From the NCBI GenBank assembly GCA_031261945.1, contig JAISIQ010000033.1, positions 1 through 10,901 of the forward strand: DNA of 10,901 bases, in the 5' to 3' direction. Below the pieces are notes generated by a model, which did not search any database, was not told the DNA's origin, and saw only the letters and a list, made by a program, of their open reading frames with translations. The DNA is from Methanobrevibacter sp. GTDB taxonomy: Archaea; Methanobacteriota; Methanobacteria; Methanobacteriales; Methanobacteriaceae. A program made the translations under genes and the position numbers. Within the stretch, counting starts at the first letter, position 1, and every line of letters begins with the position of its first letter. Positions 1 to 5,952 of this stretch are shown here, one piece after another.

Positions 1-821
1 CCTTGAATAACCGTTTTTATTGATCTCGTATTTAAAGCTCCGCCTTCTGAAGCGGAATTATTTGTAAAATTTGAATTTTGAATTATAAGATCGGTAAAAT
101 CAGAAAGACGAATAGCTCCCCCTGATTTAGCATTATTATTACTAAAAACACAATTTATAACTTGGTGACCTGTTGTTCCATTTGCAAAATTTACTGCTCC
201 TCCCACTGAAATAGCTGTATTAGACTTAAAAGTGCAATTTCTTAAAGTTAATCTAGATGCATGAGTATCAAGAGCTCCGCCTTCAACCCATTCATCAGAA
301 CCTAAATAAATACCTGTATTACTTGTAAATATACAGTTTGTAAAGCTTGAACCAGCTGCTTCTTCATAAATACATACACCAGCTCCACTTTCTCCTTTAT
401 TATTATAAAAATTACAATTTTGAAGTGTTATTTTACTATTTGTACGAATAGCTCCTCCTGTAGCCGTGCTACTGTTACCAGATGCAAAATAGACATATTT
501 AAAAGTTACAGTATTATCTGCCCCTATAAGCATTATTCTACAATTACTTCTAGCATTTAATACTCCCATTTCACTTGCAGACTTTCCTTGAATTATTATA
601 TTTCCTTTGGCTGAAATTCTAATAGTATCAGAACTTGAAGTTCCATAAAAAGTTTTATTATTTAAATAAACAGTATCTCCAGAACTTGCAGAATTAATAG
701 CTGTTTGAACATCAGAAAATGTATTTCCACTAACTGTAACTGTCTTTGCTGATGCATCAGGTATAAATAAGATAGGTAAAATTAAAACAACTCCTATCAA
801 AAATAAATATTTAAAATTCAC
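1..821 (-). CDS. Adhesin-like beta-helix surface protein, N-terminal part (runs off the window)
   Basis: The frame is open from a GTG at 821-819 to base 1 (273 codons), so the 3' end is missing. A strong ribosome binding site, AGGAGGTG, lies at 839-832. An in-frame TTG directly before the GTG (824-822) is better spaced from it and is an alternative start. The product begins with a clear signal peptide: MNFK, a hydrophobic stretch to about residue 21, then DASA with likely cleavage before KTVTV. Next comes a segment typical of right-handed beta-helix proteins (FSDVQTAINSASSGDTVYL, about residues 35-53). From about residue 105 there are imperfect repeats built on GGA(I/L/V) and NC.F..N motifs (NCNFYNN, NCIFTSN, NCTFKSN, NCVFSNN, NSNFTNN), the turns of a parallel beta-helix. 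Known family members are exported adhesin-like proteins, abundant in Methanobrevibacter. The ligand is unknown. The anchoring C-terminus is not visible. No full AATAGCTATT palindrome occurs in this gene part, only half-sites. Confidence 0.88.
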   Translation of the reverse strand, partial: MNFKYLFLIGVVLILPILFIPDASAKTVTVSGNTFSDVQTAINSASSGDTVYLNNKTFYGTSSSDTIRISAKGNIIIQGKSASEMGVLNARSNCRIMLIGADNTVTFKYVYFASGNSSTATGGAIRTNSKITLQNCNFYNNKGESGAGVCIYEEAAGSSFTNCIFTSNTGIYLGSDEWVEGGALDTHASRLTLRNCTFKSNTAISVGGAVNFANGTTGHQVINCVFSNNNAKSGGAIRLSDFTDLIIQNSNFTNNSASEGGALNTRSIKTVIQ

Positions 822-831
822 CAAATAAACC

Positions 832-839
832 CACCTCCT
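832..839 (-). promoter_or_regulatory. Strong Shine-Dalgarno site of the adhesin-like gene
   Basis: AGGAGGTG on the minus strand is a full match to the anti-Shine-Dalgarno end of archaeal 16S rRNA. It supports a non-ATG start (TTG at 824-822 or GTG at 821-819), as no ATG lies in range. Confidence 0.75.
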
Positions 840-932
840 GAGTTTTTATTTCCTTAAATTTTTAAATGATCTGCTTTTAAATCTTTTTTATCCTTGGTAT
901 TTTAGTTATACTAATAAAAGAATTAATAAAAA

Positions 933-941
933 TTATATAAA
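933..941 (-). promoter_or_regulatory. TATA box, probable promoter of the adhesin-like gene
   Basis: TTTATATAA on the minus strand matches the archaeal box A consensus. Transcription would start about 25 bases downstream, near 912, giving a leader of about 90 bases. The upstream bases are not an obvious BRE, so the assignment is tentative. Confidence 0.4.
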
Positions 942-978
942 GAATAAATGAATAATAATAATCCCTTATATAAATTAA

Positions 979-998
979 AATAGCTATTTATAGCTATT
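979..998. repeat. Two abutting AATAGCTATT-type palindromes
   Basis: AATAGCTATT (979-988) is followed directly by TATAGCTATT (989-998). The ten-base offset puts both palindromes on the same face of the helix. They lie in the divergent intergenic region upstream of the adhesin-like promoter. Confidence 0.7.
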
Positions 999-1013
999 TA
1001 TCCTCTATTAGCA

Positions 1014-1053
1014 GCGTAATATTATAAATTAAATTAAATCATAATATGGACGC
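1014..1053 (-). other. Imperfect hairpin, possible structured RNA or operator
   Basis: GCGT (1014-1017) pairs with ACGC (1050-1053), and ATATTAT (1019-1025) pairs with ATAATAT (1041-1047). An internal loop of A against GG separates the two helices, and the terminal loop is 15 bases. The GC-containing clamp stands out in this AT-rich gap. A box A at 1076-1084 on the minus strand would place a transcription start near 1055, just at the foot of the hairpin. This could be the start of an RNA or a long adhesin leader. It could also be a protein-binding site. Confidence 0.3.
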
Positions 1054-1075
1054 AGTTTAATATATTGTTAAAGAA

Positions 1076-1084
1076 CTATATAAA
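1076..1084 (-). promoter_or_regulatory. TATA box with BRE-like flank, no obvious gene downstream
   Basis: TTTATATAG on the minus strand is preceded by a purine-rich GGAAAAG, a good BRE/box A combination. The nearest minus-strand gene start is about 255 bases downstream, so it would drive either a very long adhesin leader or a separate small RNA starting near 1055. Confidence 0.35.
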
Positions 1085-1194
1085 CTTTTCCTCCTAAAAG
1101 AGTACAAAAATACAAGCTAATAGCAATTTATAGCCATTACAACAATTTTAGATAAATTATGATAATTTTCAAAGAAAAATAAATTTTATTTACA

Positions 1195-1229
1195 CACGAC
1201 AATTAACTATATTCACGACAATTAGCTAT
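1195..1229. repeat. 16-bp direct repeat upstream of the pilin-like genes
   Basis: CACGACAATTAACTAT (1195-1210) is repeated as CACGACAATTAGCTAT (1214-1229) with one mismatch and a 19-bp period, about two helical turns. It lies roughly 100 bp upstream of the box A at 1325, so it may be a regulator site. Confidence 0.5.
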
Positions 1230-1324
1230 TATATAGTAAAAAAATACTTATTATATAATATTTTACATTATAAAATAAATTTAACATCCAAACAACAAAA
1301 TTAACAAGATAAATAAGTAATATA

Positions 1325-1333
1325 TTTATATAA
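1325..1333 (+). promoter_or_regulatory. TATA box of the pilin-like gene pair (leaderless start)
   Basis: TTTATATAA is centred about 26 bases before the ATG at 1355. This places the transcription start at or next to the start codon. No Shine-Dalgarno site precedes that ATG, so a leaderless transcript is likely. Confidence 0.6.
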
Positions 1334-1354
1334 TGACTAATAAGAGCATTATTC

Positions 1355-2446
1355 ATGAAATCAGCCGATAAAATTAAAATTAAAATTAATAAAAAAAATA
1401 AAAATAAAGGAAATGAAAATAAAAAAAATAAAAAAGACAAAATAAAAGAAATAAATAATATTATTAAAAATCAAAATGGCTATGTATTTACTGGATTAAC
1501 AGCTATAATGATAGTTTCATTTATGATAATAGCTATTTTAATGCTAAATGTAGTTATTGAACTAAATAAAAATAGTTCTGATTCTATTGATTCAAACAGC
1601 TTTAATTATCTTATAGAAGATTATAATAAAAATATAGCTATTTTAGGAAGGACAACTATTGAAAAAATAACAAATGAAACAATAAATAGCTATACTCCTG
1701 CGTATGATGCATCAGATATGATTGAAAAAGAGCTTGAAGAAAAATTAAACGAAGTAAACGAGGAATTAATGGAAAATCAAGCTATTAATATTGAAACTGA
1801 TGTATTAAGTGTTTATAATGGAGAAGATCCTTATCATATTAATGTAAAAACACTTGTAATTGCTAAAAAAGGTAATTTTTCTTATAATAATGTAGTTGAA
1901 AGTAAAATAGCTATTGATGGATTGAAAGACCCACTTCCATTTTTAATGTGTAGAAATAATCCAACATTGACTGAAAATGGAACAAAAATAGCTTATGGGA
2001 ATTCTCTTAAAAGTTATCTTGATGATTGTGGTCTTGATAATGCTGATGGATATTTAAATGCTAGTTCCCCGCTTATAATTAAAAAATGTCCCTATGATCC
2101 TTATGAAAATCATGGGTATGGCCATACTATGAAAAATTGTATAGATAATAGCTATTATCATGAAAGTGCAGATGGTAGTTGTTATTTATGTAGATTAGAA
2201 GGAAAATGTGGTTGTGGGCATTATGGTCTTGAAACTTTTATAATTCCTAATAAAATAGCTATTGAAGATTATAATAATGGAAATTTTAAAGATAAAGGAA
2301 TTAGTGCTTCAGATCATGTTATTTTTAATGAACAATACCCTGGAAATAGCTTAGTTTTTTATAAAAATAATGGTTTTTATGAATTTTTATTCCTTGATGA
2401 TTCTCATAGAGCTAAATATGGATTAAGTGATTTATCAGTTGTTTAA
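1355..2446 (+). CDS. Pilin-like/single-pass membrane protein with cysteine-rich outer domain, unknown function
   Basis: I do not recognise a named family. The 363-residue product has a very Lys/Asn-rich, basic N-terminus (residues 1-40), the turn NQNGYVFTG, and one hydrophobic helix (about 47-66). A large polar domain follows, so the expected topology is N-in, C-out. That layout resembles archaeal pilin-like (class III signal) proteins, but the usual K/R-G cleavage motif is not clean here. An acidic, probably coiled segment spans about 120-145. Eight cysteines (199, 225, 245, 262, 276, 279, 285, 287) sit after a GLKDPLPFL segment and include CYLC and CGC pairs, suggesting disulfides or a metal site. 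It is the first ATG after an in-frame TGA at 1334, and the box A spacing supports it. The next gene follows after 69 bp on the same strand. It carries six ATAGCTAT cores, among the densest in the window. Confidence 0.8.
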   Translation: MKSADKIKIKINKKNKNKGNENKKNKKDKIKEINNIIKNQNGYVFTGLTAIMIVSFMIIAILMLNVVIELNKNSSDSIDSNSFNYLIEDYNKNIAILGRTTIEKITNETINSYTPAYDASDMIEKELEEKLNEVNEELMENQAINIETDVLSVYNGEDPYHINVKTLVIAKKGNFSYNNVVESKIAIDGLKDPLPFLMCRNNPTLTENGTKIAYGNSLKSYLDDCGLDNADGYLNASSPLIIKKCPYDPYENHGYGHTMKNCIDNSYYHESADGSCYLCRLEGKCGCGHYGLETFIIPNKIAIEDYNNGNFKDKGISASDHVIFNEQYPGNSLVFYKNNGFYEFLFLDDSHRAKYGLSDLSVV

Positions 2447-2505
2447 TTTATTTTAATTTTTGTTTTAATTTAATTTTTTGATTTAGTTGATTTATTTGAT
2501 TTAAT
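2447..2505 (+). terminator. T-rich tract between the two pilin-like genes
   Basis: The spacer is dominated by runs of T (for example TTTTTG, TTTTAATTT, TTTTTTG) with no hairpin. Archaeal termination relies on such oligo-T tracts, so partial termination could lower expression of the second gene. This is inference only. Confidence 0.25.
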
Positions 2506-2506
2506 T

Positions 2507-2512
2507 AGGTGA
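2507..2512 (+). promoter_or_regulatory. Ribosome binding site of the second pilin-like gene
   Basis: AGGTGA lies three bases before the ATG at 2516. It matches the anti-Shine-Dalgarno sequence and fixes this start, in contrast to the first gene of the pair, which has none. Confidence 0.6.
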
Positions 2513-2515
2513 ATT

Positions 2516-3529
2516 ATGAGAATAAAAAGGAATTCAAAAGGAATATTAGATCCAAGAGGACTATTAGATTCGAGAGGAATATTATTCTCAAGTGATTATT
2601 TATTGGGATTTTTCTTATTTATATTAGCTATTGGTATGATAATCAATATTACTGATAGTACAAATGATAGAGTCCTTAATGCACTTGAAAAAGAAAATTT
2701 AGAAAAATTAACTTATGAAATAGCTGATTATTTAATAACAGACCCTGGTACTCCTTCTGATTGGGAAAAATTCACTTTTTTTAATGGTGTTTTACCTGGA
2801 TTAGCTATTAATAATAAAAATAATGAAACATTGATAAATACTGTTTCTTATAATAAATTAAAGCTATTAGAAGAAAATTATGATCTTCTTATTAATAAAA
2901 ATCTTTTTAATGAAAAAATAAAAAGTTCAATAGCTATTTATCCTTTTAATTCTAATGTTAAAGCTATTGAAGTTGGAGAAATTGCTTCTGGTTCTTCTGA
3001 TACTTCAAACATTATCGTGTCTAATAGAACTGTAAAATGTGATTATTTATCAAATTTAGCTATTTTAAGTGTTTCTAGTAGATATGATACAGCTAAAAAT
3101 ATTGGTGATAAAGGAAAGCTATGTAATCACAATATCATTGGGAAAAAAGAAGAACATGGTGAAGATTGGATTTGTAGAGAATTTAAAATAAAAAAAACTG
3201 ATCTTGAAGATAATAATTATTATTTATTATTTAATGATGAAACTATTAAAGATATGAATAGCTATTGGGTTTTAGATAATACAAAGAAAATAGCTATTGA
3301 TTCAAATGATATTAATCCAATTTCAAGAGGTGTGGTTGATTTAAATAGCTATTTTGCAAAAGAACTTGAAGAAGATAGCTCTTTAATATTTTATCTTCAT
3401 TTAAATACTAAAAATTCAGGTTTTGAATCTGTTTTAGTAGCTATTCCTAAGGATATGAAAATAGATAGTTTAAATATTGATTATTTCAAAGTACAAGACT
3501 GTTATTTTGTGTTAAAGACTTGGTATTAA
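2516..3529 (+). CDS. Pilin-like exported protein, second gene of the pair
   Basis: This 337-residue protein has a short basic head, repeated K/R-G turns (K8-G9, R14-G15, R20-G21), then a hydrophobic helix (about 25-44) starting FSSDYLLGFFLF. From memory, a K/R-G motif followed by a Ser/Asp and a hydrophobic helix is typical of archaeal class III (prepilin-type) signal peptides. The segment LITDPGTPSDWEKF (73-86), followed by GLA (95-97) and KLKLLEENYDLL (114-125), resembles the conserved part of archaeal pilin-like proteins usually annotated as hypothetical. Four cysteines (175, 203, 220, 329) lie in the outer domain. It probably forms a surface or pseudopilus component with the upstream gene, with which it shares strand, architecture and a short spacer. 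Substrate and partner are unknown. Four exact AATAGCTATT copies occur in the gene. Confidence 0.8.
   Translation: MRIKRNSKGILDPRGLLDSRGILFSSDYLLGFFLFILAIGMIINITDSTNDRVLNALEKENLEKLTYEIADYLITDPGTPSDWEKFTFFNGVLPGLAINNKNNETLINTVSYNKLKLLEENYDLLINKNLFNEKIKSSIAIYPFNSNVKAIEVGEIASGSSDTSNIIVSNRTVKCDYLSNLAILSVSSRYDTAKNIGDKGKLCNHNIIGKKEEHGEDWICREFKIKKTDLEDNNYYLLFNDETIKDMNSYWVLDNTKKIAIDSNDINPISRGVVDLNSYFAKELEEDSSLIFYLHLNTKNSGFESVLVAIPKDMKIDSLNIDYFKVQDCYFVLKTWY
2540..2593 (+). repeat. 18-bp tandem repeat in the signal-anchor region
   Basis: Three in-frame units at 2540-2557, 2558-2575 and 2576-2593 encode GILDPR, GLLDSR and GILFSS. Each unit begins with the Gly of a K/R-G turn, so the putative processing motif is present three times in a row. 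Confidence 0.55.
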
Positions 3530-3530
3530 T

Positions 3531-3540
3531 AAAATATTTT
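3531..3540. terminator. Short palindromic bidirectional terminator candidate
   Basis: AAAATATTTT is a perfect palindrome filling the 11-bp gap between two convergent stop codons (TAA at 3527-3529 and TGA at 3543-3541). On the plus strand it leads into a run of five T. It could serve both genes, but it is too short to be certain. Confidence 0.35.
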
Positions 3541-4812
3541 TCATAAAATTCCATGTAAAACTAATAATGAAATTGAAATTAAAATTAAAGAAGAAATAGA
3601 ATCAGTAGTGCTTGTAGAAATTGGAATTACAATATTATCTGGGTCAAAACCTTTTCTATATGAAATAGCTGAAATATAAAATACAACTAAAAGCATAATA
3701 GCTATTAAAACCATTCCAGCTATTGTACTTATAGAAATCATCTCAATAAAGCCTAATCCAGGAAGACCTAATACTACAGAGGAACTTTCAGCTAAAAATC
3801 CTATAATTGGGAAGATTAAAATACTTAAAACAATAACTATTGCAAAATTCCTTAAAATTGTTTTTTCAGGTTTCAGAACTGGGTCAATTAAACCAGTATG
3901 AAGTGCAGAAGATAATCTTGCTCCTAAAACACTAACTAAATTACCACTTTCACCAGAAAACAATGGAATGAGAGTAAGAAGACTTGGATTATTTAAAAGA
4001 GTGGTGATTGAGCTATTTAAAAATCCTCCTGCTGAAACTCCTAATGCTGATGAAAGAAGAAGAACTGGAGTTGATTGTCTTATAATCTTTCTCATTTCTC
4101 CATGTGACCTTATTCCATAAATAAATCCTGTTAAAGTGAGGATAATAGCTATTATAAATAAGGAATATTTTAATAAGAAATGTGAAAAGAAAGAAGTCAT
4201 GAAAATAGCTATTATTATTGAAGGTAGAGTAAATAAATCACCAAAAGCAGCTATTATCGGAGTTGAAACATTATCAGGATCCCAGCCATGTTTGAAGCTT
4301 TTTAATGAAATAAACATAGTTATAGGTAACATTATAGCACTTGAAATTATCCCTGCAAACATTGAAATTAAAGTAAAGTCTAAAAGACTCATACTTTCAA
4401 AATTAAGAATTATGCAAAGGCCTTTTGCTAAAAAAGCTAAAAATACTGATAATATTATTGTTAAAATAAAAGAAGAAAGAATATTTTCTGTTAATACATC
4501 TGATTTTTCAAATTTAGGTCGTATGAGACCAATATGAAGATGTGAACCTAATCTTGAGCCAAGTGCCCCAAAAATATTACCTCTCATTCCAATAGCTCCT
4601 GGAATAAGAACCATTAATCCAGGAAATGCTTCTAAAAACGAAGTCATATTTCCTAAAATTACACCTGCAATTAATCCACCAATAGCAGAAATTAAAAGTG
4701 CCATTATACTTTCTTTAATTACTGTATTGTTTTCTTTAAAAAAATAGCTTAAGCTATTTCCTCCTGATGAGATGATATGGCGAATCTTCTTCAATTGGGG
4801 TTTTTTCTTCAC
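3541..4812 (-). CDS. MgtE/SLC41-type divalent cation (Mg2+) transporter, membrane part only
   Basis: The 423-residue membrane protein is an internal duplication of the MgtE/SLC41 transmembrane domain. Copy one has the pore-type segment PGAIGMRGNI (71-80) with GSRLGSHLHIGLI (85-97), then HGWDPDNVSTP (175-185). Copy two has FSGESGNLVSVLGARLSSALHTGLIDP (285-311), then KGFDPDNIVIP (387-397). The DPDN Asp residues correspond in position to the acidic ion-binding region of bacterial MgtE. The cytoplasmic N-domain and CBS pair of bacterial MgtE are absent, as in archaeal and SLC41 forms. The start is GTG: a stop codon directly precedes it in frame, and AGGTGA lies four bases upstream. It follows a PhoU/RCK_C gene on the same strand after 74 bp. 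That protein probably supplies the missing regulatory domain. Mg2+ is the likely ion; Co2+ or others cannot be excluded. Confidence 0.85.
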   Translation of the reverse strand: MKKKPQLKKIRHIISSGGNSLSYFFKENNTVIKESIMALLISAIGGLIAGVILGNMTSFLEAFPGLMVLIPGAIGMRGNIFGALGSRLGSHLHIGLIRPKFEKSDVLTENILSSFILTIILSVFLAFLAKGLCIILNFESMSLLDFTLISMFAGIISSAIMLPITMFISLKSFKHGWDPDNVSTPIIAAFGDLFTLPSIIIAIFMTSFFSHFLLKYSLFIIAIILTLTGFIYGIRSHGEMRKIIRQSTPVLLLSSALGVSAGGFLNSSITTLLNNPSLLTLIPLFSGESGNLVSVLGARLSSALHTGLIDPVLKPEKTILRNFAIVIVLSILIFPIIGFLAESSSVVLGLPGLGFIEMISISTIAGMVLIAIMLLVVFYISAISYRKGFDPDNIVIPISTSTTDSISSLILISISLLVLHGIL

Positions 4813-4886
4813 CTAAATCACCTACATTCATTTTATCAACTCAAATTTTTTCAGATTTTTTTATCTTAAATTTTGTTTTAAATATT

Positions 4887-5486
4887 CTATTCTTCATCTA
4901 TAACATCAGAAATTTCATCTAAAGAGATTTGACCACTTGCTAATTTTTCAAGAAGTTCTGCACCGGCAGCTGTCCCTTTAGCTATTAAATTATCCCCTTT
5001 GTATAGAGTTGTGTGTTTATCAGGCCCGTAAATCCAAGATTCTTCTCTTCTAATAGCTATTATCCTCATACCAGTCCTATTAGCTAAAAATATCTCCCCA
5101 AGAGTTTTACCAGCTAATTCTGAGGTTTCTTCTATTTTTACATTTAGAATCATTTTGTCAGATTCTTCCATTACCATTTTAAAAACAGGATGTGGTTTAA
5201 ATCCTTTAAGAACTATATCTGCTAAGTCTTTAGCTGCATTAGCTATACTTTCAGCAGCTTCAGCTATTTCAAGAAGTGCAGTTAATTTTTCAGCGTCTTC
5301 GACTGAACGTGCTGCAACAAGAGATTGTTTTTTAATTTCATAATTTAAGCTATTTACTTTGTTTTCAAGCTTCAATACCTCATTTGCGGCATCTTTACTA
5401 TTAAAAAGAACAGCTGAATAAGCTAAATCTACCATCAATTCAGATAGATTCTTCATTTCTATTAAAATATCCTTAATACTTGACAT
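4887..5486 (-). CDS. PhoU-like/TrkA-C (RCK_C) domain protein, probable transport regulator
   Basis: The 199-residue soluble protein has two domains. Residues about 1-95 form a PhoU-like helical bundle rich in Ala, Glu and Leu ([35 protein letters not shown]). Residues about 114-172 match an RCK_C/TrkA-C ligand-binding domain ([46 protein letters not shown]). RCK_C domains of potassium systems bind small ligands such as c-di-AMP in some bacteria. Whether this one does is unknown. It is likely cytoplasmic and the first gene of an operon with the MgtE-type transporter. AGGAG at 5498-5494 with a 7-base spacer supports the ATG at 5486. The short acidic tail ([10 protein letters not shown]) is intact. 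Confidence 0.82.
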   Translation of the reverse strand: MSSIKDILIEMKNLSELMVDLAYSAVLFNSKDAANEVLKLENKVNSLNYEIKKQSLVAARSVEDAEKLTALLEIAEAAESIANAAKDLADIVLKGFKPHPVFKMVMEESDKMILNVKIEETSELAGKTLGEIFLANRTGMRIIAIRREESWIYGPDKHTTLYKGDNLIAKGTAAGAELLEKLASGQISLDEISDVIDEE

Positions 5487-5636
5487 TTTATGTCTCCTAA
5501 ACTGTTTAATCCGTTGATTTTTATTATTATGTTTATTATTTTTATTATACTATTATACTTTATAATTATCATGATTAAGTATTATTACTACCATTATTAC
5601 TACCATTATATGATTAATATGGTTAATTCTATTATT

Positions 5637-5700
5637 TCTAATTTTACTTCTAATTTTACTTCTATTAGTTCTAATATTAGTTCTAATATTCTTTTTAATA
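5637..5700 (+). repeat. Degenerate TCTAAT-type tandem repeat
   Basis: Units such as TCTAATTTTACT (twice) and TCTAATATTAGT occur back to back, all 12-bp multiples of a TCTAAT hexamer. The same hexamer builds the Ser-Asn linker of the DP1 gene at 8725-8990. Confidence 0.5.
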
Positions 5701-5815
5701 CTCTTTTTAATATTTTTTTTAATATTAGTTTTAATATTAATTTTCTTATTATTCTTATTATATTCTTATTATTATTTTTATTATTGTTAGTTTTATTATT
5801 GCTTTTATTATTAAG

Positions 5816-5875
5816 TCTAATATTAATTCTAATATTGATTCTAATATTGATTCTGATATTGATTCTAATATTAAT
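5816..5875 (+). repeat. 12-bp tandem repeat, five units
   Basis: Five consecutive units start at 5816, 5828, 5840, 5852 and 5864, with consensus TCTAATATTGAT. Units one and five end in AAT, and unit four has TCTGAT. They pass directly into the 10-bp array. Confidence 0.8.
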
Positions 5876-5952
5876 ATTATTTAATATTATTTGATATTAT
5901 CTGATATTATCTAATATTATGTGATATTATGTTATATTACGTGATATTATTT
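5873..5952 (+). repeat. 10-bp tandem repeat, eight units, reaching the end of cobJ
   Basis: Eight units with consensus GATATTATNT start at 5873, 5883, 5893, 5903, 5913, 5923, 5933 and 5943. The period is close to one helical turn, so the array may be curved DNA or a cooperative protein-binding site. The last two units include the stop and last codons of cobJ, so the array expanded into, or out of, the gene's 3' end. Confidence 0.75.

Larger units (their letters stand above)
842..1354. other. Divergent intergenic region, about 510 bp, no protein gene seen
   Basis: This AT-rich gap separates the minus-strand adhesin-like gene from the plus-strand pilin-like gene. It holds three box A matches (933-941, 1076-1084, 1325-1333), a double AATAGCTATT-type palindrome (979-998), an imperfect hairpin (1014-1053) and a 16-bp direct repeat (1195-1229). 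I see no tRNA, CRISPR or credible small ORF. It is long for a compact archaeal genome, which fits a control region for surface genes. Confidence 0.6.
5487..5936. other. 450-bp repeat-filled intergenic region, no credible gene
   Basis: The gap lies between two minus-strand genes and is strongly T-rich on the plus strand. It consists of degenerate TCTAAT/TTATTA units, a clean 12-bp array (5816-5875) and a 10-bp array (5873-5952). A 134-codon plus-strand frame (5490-5894) stays open only because the repeats lack stops in that frame. It reads as Ser-Asn and then Ile-Leu stretches, overlaps the ribosome binding site of the PhoU/RCK_C gene and has none of its own. The promoter of that minus-strand operon should lie in the first 100 bp, but no single box A stands out. 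Confidence 0.6.

Noticed and set aside
1014..1053. Possible tRNA or intrinsic terminator
   Set aside because: There is no cloverleaf, and no T-run follows the stem on either strand. It is kept only as a hairpin of unknown role.
1222..1440. 72-codon minus-strand frame
   Set aside because: It is antisense to the Lys-rich start of the pilin-like gene; its Phe/Leu-rich product is a composition artefact.
4136..4537. 133-codon plus-strand frame
   Set aside because: It is antisense to the well-supported transporter gene and shows no family features.
4754..4831. 25-codon minus-strand frame starting ATG ahead of the transporter GTG start
   Set aside because: It overlaps the transporter gene in another frame and has no good ribosome binding site of its own. 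The AGGTGA inside it serves the GTG start.
5155..5343. 62-codon plus-strand frame
   Set aside because: It is antisense to the PhoU-like domain and has no initiation signal.
5490..5894. 134-codon plus-strand frame, Ser-Asn then Ile/Leu-rich
   Set aside because: It is open only because the tandem repeats lack stops. It starts inside the leader of the PhoU/RCK_C gene, has no ribosome binding site and encodes pure low complexity.
5816..5952. Possible CRISPR array
   Set aside because: Units are 10-12 bp, directly adjacent and without unique spacers, so this is a tandem minisatellite.
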